Shown: positions 28,115-36,546 of the stretch, one piece after another
How the letters are laid out: each line of letters begins with the position of its first letter
Numbering within the stretch: the first letter of the stretch is position 1
DNA from: Closterium sp. NIES-65
Lineage: Eukaryota > Streptophyta > Zygnematophyceae > Desmidiales > Closteriaceae
Reading direction: 5' to 3'
NCBI GenBank assembly: GCA_948144175.1
Contig: CANXME010002420.1
Span: 694,001-758,000, forward strand
Length of the DNA stretch: 64,000 nucleotides
The notes under the pieces: generated by a model
What the model saw: the letters and a program-made list of their open reading frames with translations, nothing else
Told to the model about the DNA's origin: nothing
Databases searched by the model: none
Made by a program: the position numbers and the translations under genes

Positions 28115-29907
28115 CTACAACAAGTGTGGAAACGTAGGCACAAGGCCTAACAGGGTACAAAAGCGCTGATGATCACCATACGGAAGTGCCTTGGTGAATA
28201 TATCAGCAGTGTTGGCCCGAGTGGCCACGTGACGAAGACGAAGCTGACCTCGCTGCTGCAACTCTCGAGCTAGGAAGTAACGCAGAGCGACGTGCTTCGT
28301 TCTGTGCTCCAGCCTGTGCTCCTCACACAAGGCAATGGCGGCCTTGTTGTCGACGTACAGCACTGGAGGAGAACGAGGCTGCTCTCCCAAGTCAGTCAGT
28401 AGGTAGGTGAGCCAGCGTAACTCCTTTGCAGCCATGGCTGTGGCCTAGATCTCAGCCTCACAACTGGAGATGAGAACTGAAGACGAGCGAGTAGAACGCC
28501 ACGAAACTGAACCAGAGCCAAGGCTGAAGGTGTAACCCTGTGACGACAGCTGAGTAACGTGGTCGTCAACCCAAGAAGCGTCTGAGTGCCCAGTGAGGAC
28601 AGCTGGGCTCGTCCCTCCAAGCACTAGCCCCATGCCTGATGTGCTGCACAAGTAGCGCCATTAGCAGCAGCCATGTGCTCAGGTCGGTGCCGACCAGGAG
28701 CCACATAGCGAGCCAGAAGACCAAGAGGGTACACGAGGTCAGGTCGAGTGCAAGTCATCAGGTACATGAGGCAGCCGACTAGCTCTGGGTAAGGACCACT
28801 CGGCTCTACGGACTCGTCCAAAGGTGGAGCTGAGAGCGAGTGACCTGTAGCCAGAGGAGTGGCCTGTGCTGAAGACCACGTGAAGCCGAAGCGCTGAAGG
28901 ACCTGCTGCACCATGTGTGAATGAGTCAAGGTGATGGTGCGACGTGCTCTGTCTCGGGTGATCTAAAAGCCAAGGTAGTTGCGCAGCTCACCCAAGTCTG
29001 TGCACGTGTGCCTCTTCTGCAGCTCCGACTTCACGTGGGCGAGAGCCTCAGTGTCAGCAGTGGCAAAAACCAAGTCGTCGACGTACACGAGGATGTAGAA
29101 CGGCGGCAGGGAAGTGTCGGTGCGCAGAAACAGCGACGGGTCAGCAGTAGAAGGCACGAACCCAAGAGCCGCAAGCGTAGTCTTCAGTGTGTCGTGCCAC
29201 TCATGTGGCGCCTGGCGGAGACCGTAGACCGGCCGCCGGAGGCTCCTCTGGGTACCAGGAGGGAACGACCCAGTGAAGCCCGGGGGGCGGCGCAGCCAGA
29301 TCTCCTCGTGCAGGCTGCCCTGCAAGAAAGCTGCGCTGAACTCAAGAGAGTGAAGCTCGTAGTCACGGTGAGCAGCAACGTGCAGCAGAACCCGAAGAGT
29401 GGTCATCTTCGGGGTGGGGGAGAAGGTCTGGAAGAAGTCAACTCCCTCTCGCTGACTGAAGCCTCGAGCCACGTAACGCGCCTTGAAGAAAGGCGGAGAA
29501 CCCGGCGGCCGCTTCACCCTGAAAATCCACATGCCACTGACGATGTTCGCCCCAGGTGGGGGAACCTTGTCAACGTAGGTGCCTGTGGACTTCCAGGAAG
29601 CCATCTCTGCGTCCATGGCTGCCTGCCACTGAGAGGAGTAGGGACCCTCTATCGCCTCTGCGTAAGAGCGCGGAGTCGGGATGTCTGGTGCATCCGGGTC
29701 TCCCTCAGGGGCAAGTAACGAGGACACAAGATGAGGTAAAGCAGCAGCAAGACACTGGAACTCCTCCTGCCTGTCCTTAAGGACGTCCGTGGTAAGATCA
29801 CACTCACCCCCGACGGACGGAGGACAGACAGACTCAGACTCAGCAATAAGACTAGCGGCGTAGTCTAGACGACAGGCAGCAGCAAAGTCAACAAGCTCAG
29901 CGACCAA
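28115..29907 (-). pseudogene. RT and RNase H of element D
   Basis: RT at 28963-29907 (YVARGFSQREGVDFF, YVDDLVFATADTEAL) ends in TAG at 28963-28965, where relatives read LGLQITRDRA. The next part, 28624-28929 (THSHMVQQVLQRFGF), is followed by a small deletion and frame change near 28660. RNase H (28445-28651, DASWVDDHVTQLS) hits TAG at 28445-28447 in CEAEI-stop-ATAMAA; the end (28115-28435, YVDNKAAIALCEEHR) is open. The protein would be non-functional without repair of three lesions. Confidence 0.85.
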
Positions 29908-31216
29908 GGCAGACGCAGCAGTAGACTCAAACGACGGGTTAGTGACAACAGTGGCTAGGAGACGCGTGACAGTAGGGTGCTCAGTACGAAACCGGTCAGA
30001 CTCAGGGTCCGGAACGGCAGGCAGAGAGGACGCAAGGGGAGACGGCAGAGGAACAGGCTGCGGAGCAGAGGAAGGACGACGGACAACAAGGTGTGCGCTG
30101 GGGACAGCCGGCTATCGCGCACGAGCGACACGACGAACGGTACGACCAGAACAAACAGGCGAGACAAGACGCGATGCAAGCTCACGACGCGTAGCAGGAC
30201 TGCCTGTCTGCTCCGTGTAAGGAGAGGGAGGAGGTAGCGGTGAGCCAGTCTGTAACGGAAGACCAGTAGACGACGGGAGAGTAACAACCTGACGAAGAGC
30301 AGAGTCAGGCGGCGGCAGAGACGACAGAGATGGCGGAGCGAAGAACAGTCGTGTCGGCGTAGCTGCACCAGTACCGGCAGCTCCAGCAGCTCCAGTGCCT
30401 CCAGCAGCTCCAGTACCTCCAGCAACTCCCGTACCTCCAGCAGCTCCAGAAGCTCCAGTCCCAGAGCCGACACCCCCTGTCAAAGGGTCTCCAACCTCTG
30501 TGTCTCCAGCAGCAGCACCCCCAGAACCAGCACCTCCAGTCCCAGGGTCTCCAGCCTCAGTGTCTCCAGCAGCAGCACCCCCAGAACCAGCACCTCCAGT
30601 CGCAGGGTCTCCAGTCTCAGTGTCTCCAGCACAGGCACCTCCAGAACCAGCGACTCCAACACCTCCAGTAGACAAAGGACCAGCACCACTCCTAGCTCCA
30701 GCAGCGCGACGCTGACGGCGACCGTACCAGTCCTGCAGCTGCTGTGGGGTAAGAGGCACACGTGGACGAAGGCGGCTACTCCAAGGAGACCGCGCAACAG
30801 CAGACTCAGAACCCTCAGCGCCCGCACCCCCAACGGCTCCAGAACCTCCGGTGTCAGTACCCTCAGCACCTGTACCTCCAGCGGCTCCAGAACCTCCAGC
30901 ACGAGCACCCTCAACAGCTCCAGAACCTCCAGCTCCAGCGCCACCAGTACTAGGCCCTCCAGCAGCTCCCGAACCTCCAGCGCCAGCACCCTCAGCAACT
31001 CCAGAACCTCCAGCGTCAGTACCGCCAAGCTCAGCACCCCCAGACCCCTCTCACTCAGACTCAGCACCACCAGGCTGCACACCCTCAAGCTCCGCACCCT
31101 CAGGCTCAGTACCCCCAGGCTCAGCACCCCTAGGCTCCGCACCCCCAGGCTAAGCACCCCCAAAAGTAGCACCCCGAGCAGGACCACCCTTAGTATGACC
31201 TGAGTCACCAGTGACC
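29908..31216 (-). pseudogene. Gly/Ala-rich IN-RT linker of element D
   Basis: Minus-strand frame 30112-30759 carries MPLTPQQLQDWYGRRQRRA followed by GGAGSGGAAAGDTEAGDPGT-type repeats and GTGAAGGTG-type runs. Upstream (30760-31216) more repeats of the same kind appear in shifted frames. The QLQDWY motif is the linker copy of the PQQLREWY peptide found in Gag. Confidence 0.65.
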
Positions 31217-31292
31217 TCAACCGGCGCAGTCAAGGGAGGAGGGTCTACCTGAGAAACACCTGAAGGAGCAGGACCGGAAGCGGGGAGGGGGT

Positions 31293-32960
31293 CTACCTGG
31301 GGAGCACCTGGAGCAAGGAAGAGCGGCGGCGGGGGGGGAGCCGGGCAGTGCGGTAGGGGAAGAGACGGTAAAAGGGAACCGACTCGTCAAACGTGACGTC
31401 CTGAGATGCAAAGACACGGCGCGAGGTGGGGTGATGAAACTGCCAACCAGGCGCGTCAGGGACAAAGCCAAGGAAGACACTGGGAACAGCGCTGGCGGAG
31501 AGCTTGTCCGGGGTGGTATCGCGGACAAAGGCACGAGCACCCCAGACCCGGAAACGCGACGCATCGCCAACCTTCCCCGTCCACAGCAGTGTGGGCGAGG
31601 TCTCCGGCAAGGAGACACCGGGACAGAGGTTGAGCTGATGCGCGGCGTACCGGACCGCAAATGGCCACAGAAAACGGGGGGCAGCTGCATGGATCATGGA
31701 GGTACGAGCGACCTCCATGACTAAGCCAATGCGGCGCTCAGCAACCCCATTCTGCTTCGGAGAGGCCGGAAGCGTGAACGACTGGGTGATGCCGCGCTCC
31801 GCACAGTAGGCTGCCAAGAGGTCGGAGGAGAACTCACCACCTCTGTCAGAGTGCAGACGCAGGACAGGAAAGTCCGACCGGAACCGCTCGCAGAGCTGGA
31901 GACGAACTGCGCGGATCCAGGGGATCAAAACAGCAGGGACATCCGCCTTGCTCCACAAGGGGAAGACCGTGGTGTAACGCGTGTAGTCGTCGACAACCAG
32001 CAGGAAGTACCGCTCGTGGCCCTGTCCCTGGACGCGGGCTGGGCCCCACATGTCCAGGTGGAGCGTCTGCAGTGGAGCCTCTGTGGGAGGAAACGAGGAG
32101 GAGTGAGGAGCAGCGCGCTGCCGCCCCTCGACGCAAGGAATGCAGGGCGGCGCAGGCGAGGGAGGAAGGGCAGGCAGAAACCTGGGAAGACCAGAGACCA
32201 GGGAGCGAGAGTGCATGCTACGTAGGCGAGGCAAGGAGGGGTGACCAAGGCGGTGGTGCCACAGGAGAGTGTCGTGCGACAAAGCGCGACACTCGCAGGG
32301 GGCCGCCAGCTGACCGGACGTAGACGCGGACGCAGCTACCTGAGGAGACTCAGTGGTCAGTGTGTACAAACTCGAGCCAGGTGCACGGATGAACGTGGCC
32401 AAGTGTCGGCCCGTCCGAGCACACGTACAGTGAGTCACTCGCTGACTCGCAGGAGTGAACTGGTCAACCCCCCCATCCTGGAGGTCAGCTCCACTCACCA
32501 AGTTCGTAGAGAACGAGGGGAGGTAAAGGCCTGACAGGAGGCCAGACGGGACGGCCGGACACGGCAGAACCGTGGAGTAGTGGGCAAGGACTGGACCCCC
32601 AGAGGGGTCCGCCAGGGAGACCGGGACTGGCCGACTGAGCGGCGTGAGTGTGGTGCAGTCGCGAAAGAATGAGCGGGAAGCTCCTGAGTCAAGGGTGAAG
32701 GTGTGCAAGACCACGGCAGGCGCAGTACCAGAGAGAGCAAACTGACCAGCACCTAGAGCAGGAGGTGCACTAGCACCTAGAGCAGCAGCCGCACCAGCAC
32801 CTAGAGCAGCAGCCGCACCAGCACCTAGAGCAGGAGACGCAGGAGCACCTAGAGCAGCAGCCTCACCAGTACCACCAGCAGGCGGTATGCACAGGTAACA
32901 GGCAAACACTAGTAGACAATGCATACATGGCAGTGAGAATAGCATCATAGTCAAGAGCAA
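31293..32960 (-). CDS. Protease and integrase of element D
   Basis: 555-codon frame: ALGA-type repeats (GEAAALGAPASPALGAGA), protease FTLDSGASRSFFRD, GGVDQFTPASQRVTHCTC, pre-integrase WHHRLGHPSLPRL with CIPCVEG, integrase LHLDMWGP, HSDRGGEFSSDL and NGVAERR, and the C-terminal RVWGARAFVRD segment. All three integrase catalytic residues and the HHCC ligands are present, so this domain could be intact. The start is nominal because it should be fused to the Gag finger region, read in an overlapping frame upstream. Confidence 0.85.
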   Translation of the reverse strand: MLLTMMLFSLPCMHCLLVFACYLCIPPAGGTGEAAALGAPASPALGAGAAAALGAGAAAALGASAPPALGAGQFALSGTAPAVVLHTFTLDSGASRSFFRDCTTLTPLSRPVPVSLADPSGGPVLAHYSTVLPCPAVPSGLLSGLYLPSFSTNLVSGADLQDGGVDQFTPASQRVTHCTCARTGRHLATFIRAPGSSLYTLTTESPQVAASASTSGQLAAPCECRALSHDTLLWHHRLGHPSLPRLRSMHSRSLVSGLPRFLPALPPSPAPPCIPCVEGRQRAAPHSSSFPPTEAPLQTLHLDMWGPARVQGQGHERYFLLVVDDYTRYTTVFPLWSKADVPAVLIPWIRAVRLQLCERFRSDFPVLRLHSDRGGEFSSDLLAAYCAERGITQSFTLPASPKQNGVAERRIGLVMEVARTSMIHAAAPRFLWPFAVRYAAHQLNLCPGVSLPETSPTLLWTGKVGDASRFRVWGARAFVRDTTPDKLSASAVPSVFLGFVPDAPGWQFHHPTSRRVFASQDVTFDESVPFYRLFPYRTARLPPRRRSSLLQVLPR

Positions 32961-33417
32961 AGATATCTACCCTCTGTCCAAGCAGCTCCACCCAGCTGGG
33001 GAGCTCAGCCTCGTCGCCAAACTCGGTACGCCAGGCGTCGCTCAGACGGGCGAAGCAGCGGGACTCTGTGTGACCAAGCGTCCCGCAAGGCTGACCAGTC
33101 CGATCACCTGTGCGAATGACGTATGGGCAACGAACTGTACGCGTAGACCTGCGACTCTGAACGTACCACTCCTGGAGCTGCCAGGGCGCAAGTGTCTCGC
33201 GTGGACGCCCATGCAGCTGCAGCTGGCCACTGCCAGACGCTCCCAACTGACCAGCTCCAGGGCGACAGCTACGACGGCTACCGCGACAACCCCAGCTAGT
33301 ATACCACTCACTAAGCTGCTGGGGCGTGAGAGGCTCGCGGGAACGTCGCTGGAGCTGCATCTGGCCACCTGCCAGTAGCAGTAGTAGCAGCAGTAGCGCG
33401 GGCAGGGCAGGCGCGGC
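32863..33417 (-). pseudogene. Gag finger region of element D (capsid domain missing)
   Basis: Reads TPQQLSEWYTSWGCR, then a second copy APWQLQEWYVQSRRS, then the finger CPYVIRTGDRTGQPCGTLGH with TESRCFARLSDAW, and VDIFALDYDAILTAMYAL. In B, E, F and A about 230 residues of capsid-like sequence precede this; here it is replaced by (GGCA)n translated as Pro-Ala-Cys-Leu repeats. D therefore lacks the particle-forming domain. Confidence 0.75.
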
Positions 33418-33453
33418 AGGCAGGTAGGCAAGCAGGCAGGCAGGCAGGCCGGT

Positions 33454-33492
<39 letters not shown>

Positions 33493-33690
33493 CACGCAGA
33501 CAGGCAGGCAGGCAGGCAGGCAGACAGACAGGCAGGCCGGCAGGCAGGCAGGCAGGCCGGCAGGCAGGCAGGCAGGCGCGTAGGCAGGCAGGCAGGCAGG
33601 CAGGCAGGCCGGCAGGCAGGCAGGCAGCCAGGCAGGCAGGCAGGCAGGCAGATAGGCAGGCCGTCAGGCAGGCAGGCAGGCGCTCACCAA
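33418..33690. repeat. (CAGG)n microsatellite in element D
   Basis: About 270 bp of GGCAGGCAGGCA repeats with scattered substitutions (GGCCGGCAGG, GGTAGG). It lies where the Gag capsid domain would be. Confidence 0.9.
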
Positions 33691-34598
33691 AGGCTGGGAG
33701 AGCAGGCGCTCACCGGGCGAGTAGGACCGGCGCTCGACGGGCGGCGGCCGAGCAGGCGCACGACAGCGGCGACGTCGGGGCCGCAACACCGGCTGCAGAG
33801 CAGGGCCGAAGCAGCTGCAGGGCAGGGCCGCTTCAGCGGCAGTAGCAGGGTGGGGCCGCGTCAGCGGCAGGTCGGGGCCGTGGCAGTGGCAGGGCGGGGC
33901 CGCATCAGCGGCAGGTCGGGGCCGTGGCAGCTACAGGGCGAGGCCGCATCAGCGGCAGGTCGGGGCTGAGGCAGAGAGCCGCGCGCGGCTCGGCGCGGTC
34001 TGTGCTGACAGCGCACTGAGCTGCTGCAGGCCGCGCGCGGCCGCGCTAGGCAGTAGCGGGCCACGCGCGGCTCGGCGCGGGCTGTTGCGGGCCGCGCGAG
34101 GCAGCAGCAGGCCGCGCGCGGCTCGTCGCGGGCTGCTGCGGGCCGCGCGCGGCTCGACGCGGGCTGCGTGGGCTCGGCGCGGGCTGCGCGCGGCTCGGTG
34201 CGGGCTACGCGCGGCTGCAGCGGACTGCGCGCGGCTCAGCTGCGGGCTGCGCGCGGCTGCAGCGGGCTGCGCGCGGCTCGACGCAGGCTGCGTGAGCTCG
34301 GTGCAGGCTGCGCGCGGCTGCAGCGTGCGGCAGCAGCGTGCTTAGCGGTTTGCAGGGGCTGTTTGCGGGCCTGACGGGCGTTTAGGGGCGGCGCGCGGGC
34401 CTTACGGGCCTCTAGGGGCAGCGCGCTGGCCTAGGGCAGCAGGAGGCAGCGTTAGGGCTGCTGGACGGCGCGCATAGTGCAGCACGTCACAAGGCAAGGC
34501 AAGGCAGGCAGGTACGTGGGGTAGCGCGGTAACCGCAGCGGTAGGTGGGCCCGAAAAAAAAAAAAAACGGTCCTACGGACCTTAGTGCTCTGAAACCA
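33691..34598 (-). repeat. GC-rich repeat leader and PBS of element D
   Basis: Arrays based on GGGGCCGCGTCAGCGGCAGGT (~33775-33975) and GCGGGCTGCGCGCGGCTC (~34010-34330), then a less repetitive GC-rich part. An A-run lies at ~34553-34567. PBS is the complement of 34585-34598 (TGGTTTCAGAGCAC). Confidence 0.75.
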
Positions 34599-34731
34599 TG
34601 TTAGAATCTAGCAGCAGGAAAATGGTTGAACTAGCAACACGCAGGAGTACAAATAGTAAACCCTAATTAGGGTTGTACCCCATATGGGCTACCCCACTAC
34701 AGCCTAGACAATATGCAGCATATGTTTGACA
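34599..34731 (-). repeat. 5' LTR of element D
   Basis: 133 bp, TGTTAGAATCTAGCAGC ... TATGTTTGACA on the plus strand, followed by the CAGTG target duplication. Confidence 0.9.
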
Positions 34732-35130
34732 CAGTGCTGCTCTGGATGCTGCTGCCGTGCATGCTACTGCTGCCATGAACAGCAGCAAAGCGTCGCTGAA
34801 TAGCTGCAGAGCGTTTGGTTAGCAGAGCTCCTAGAGAGCGCCTGGAGTGGCAGTGCTGCTACGGATGTCCCGGGTGCAGCTTGGGGAATCTGGAGGAGAG
34901 GGGTTGATAATCCCTTGGGTGATTCTGGGCAGGACAGCCTTACTCTTTAGAGTGACCGTTCGTTGTGATTGGTTGCCGCTTGATTGTGTGAATCATTAAA
35001 AGAGGACATTGAAATGATGCTTCGTGCAACATTTTTACGTTTTCCAAAGGCCTCCTGACCTTTGAAGTGCCTCTATATTTATAAACAACCCTTTCTGCGA
35101 TAATTGCATGTTAAATATCTGCCATGATAT
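34732..35130 (+). pseudogene. G1 3' flank, continuation after element D
   Basis: Contains a second copy of the GCAGAGCGTTTGG...GGAGTGGCAGTGCTGC segment (34775-34853) that also lies just left of D. It then carries sequence weakly alignable with 40440-40690 downstream of G2 (CATTTTTACGTTTTCC versus TTCTTACTTTTTCC; AATTGCATGTTAAATATC versus AGTTGCATGTAGTGTATG). I read this as the 3' non-coding region of a G2-like gene copy. Confidence 0.5.
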
Positions 35131-35318
35131 CACATCATGCTAAAGCTTGAGGCCCAGCTTGCTCAGACGTGCTTGATCAAGATGAAACTCGACAATAGAG
35201 ATGAAGATAATGGGTGGAAAGTAAACTGGACCATCAGACTGACCCCCCAAAACTAGTTTTTTTCTGGGAGTATAAGAAATTGAGTCTAGTAAACCTGGTT
35301 TTGGACCTTCAGATTTCA
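35131..35318. other. Host intergenic DNA, nothing recognised
   Basis: AT-rich, no convincing open frame or repeat. Confidence 0.4.
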
Positions 35319-35321
35319 TAA

Positions 35322-35834
35322 GGGCGCGTGTCCTTTGGTGTAGAAGTTCGGAAAAAGGTTGAACTTCTGCTGGTAACCCGCTTCGTTAATCTCGCCAAAA
35401 CGATCGCGAGGGAATCGTGTGTCCTATGTCAAACTGTGTGAAAGAAGTAGGACACTGAACTAAAGTCGACCTGAGTTAGGATTTTTACGTTATCAATTAT
35501 CCAGTCGTGTGTCCTTCTGCGTACGCACGAAATTTCGCGAGGTTCGCAACAGTAACGAGTAGCATTGTACCTGGTTACTGAACTCGTATACGGTCACGAA
35601 CTGCACCGCCCTACCAGGTAACCTACGAAAGCTCAGCGCGACTCGTAAAGTTACTGTTCAGAGTTGAACTTAACTAGTCGAACTGTTGAGTGCCGTGTGA
35701 TACATGTGAAGCGAGGAACAGCGGCTAGAGAAAAATGAATCTATATGCTCGAGCCGAGGTCGACCTAGGTTCAAGTGGTAGAAGTTCAACAAAAAAGACG
35801 AGTTTTGCAAAACACTGTATAAGGACACGCGCCC
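35322..35834. mobile_element. Harbinger-like MITE
   Basis: 513 bp with perfect 14-bp terminal inverted repeats, GGGCGCGTGTCCTT at the left (35322-35335) and AAGGACACGCGCCC at the right (35821-35834). TAA lies on both sides (35319-35321 and 35835-35837), the target duplication typical of PIF/Harbinger elements. It has no coding capacity. Two internal copies of CGTGTGTCCT (near 35417 and 35505) repeat part of the terminus. Confidence 0.7.
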
Positions 35835-35837
35835 TAA

Positions 35838-36546
35838 GACATTTTGCAAATATACCAATCGAGTGTCTGCCATTCTTCTCCGCTTCGTGAGTTCCCCTAA
35901 ACCTAGCAAGAACCGTTCGAGGACGAAAGAAATAGGGCGGTTGGGGGGAAGCATATCGACTGTGCCGCGCCCCACACGGCACGGCACGGCACCTCAGGGC
36001 ACGTCGGACCAACACAGCCGTTCATGCCAGTCCACGGGTTTCCCGCAACGCAGGCAGCCAATCGAACGCGATTGCGTAGACTGATTATGGGAGTCGCGTT
36101 CGCGGCTTGGGTTTCGTTGCGTCGCAGAGATTATGACCTCGGTATTGCCCTCAAGTGGCCCTCAATATGGGCGTGCGGATAGCCGGAAACAGTTCTTGCC
36201 GCGCCGTTGGCGGGCGAGGTTTCGAGTCGCGAGCTGAACTGCCATCTCGACCACTAGTCACACGGGGAGTATCGAAAGCGTGCCGTACAGAATACGCGCG
36301 CTCTAAGGCGCTTCACCTCGCTGCTAGAGCGCGCTTTAGTTCTGATAGTCGCTGCAGTATTGCTGATAGCGGCACTGTTTAAGCTATCGCTCAAAACTCA
36401 AAACTCACCGCCATCGCTGCCTTAGGGCCGCGTCAGTCCGTCGCTTCTGACTGACGGATTCTCGTCTCACTCGAGATCCCCTCAGGCGACTAGTACCACC
36501 CCTCGCCACGACTTGCCGAGCCTCTTTCGTCACCACCGCCAGCAGC
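35838..36546. other. Host DNA upstream of G2; putative promoter region
   Basis: No recognised gene. 36405-36546 is GC-rich with an ACTGACGGA/TCAGTCCGTC inverted pair near 36430-36465. It leads directly into the G2 ATG, so it probably holds the G2 5' UTR. No clear TATA box was found. Confidence 0.35.

Larger units (their letters stand above)
27762..34731 (-). mobile_element. Copia LTR retrotransposon D
   Basis: Minus-strand element of 6,970 bp with LTRs 27762-27885 (124 bp) and 34599-34731 (133 bp; the left copy lacks ~9 bp). It is flanked by CAGTG on both sides (27757-27761 and 34732-34736). PBS at the inner edge of the right LTR reads TGGTTTCAGAGCAC. Pol is present but interrupted. The N-terminal capsid domain of Gag is missing, and a (CAGG)n tract and GC-rich arrays lie between the Gag finger region and the PBS. 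Confidence 0.93.
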
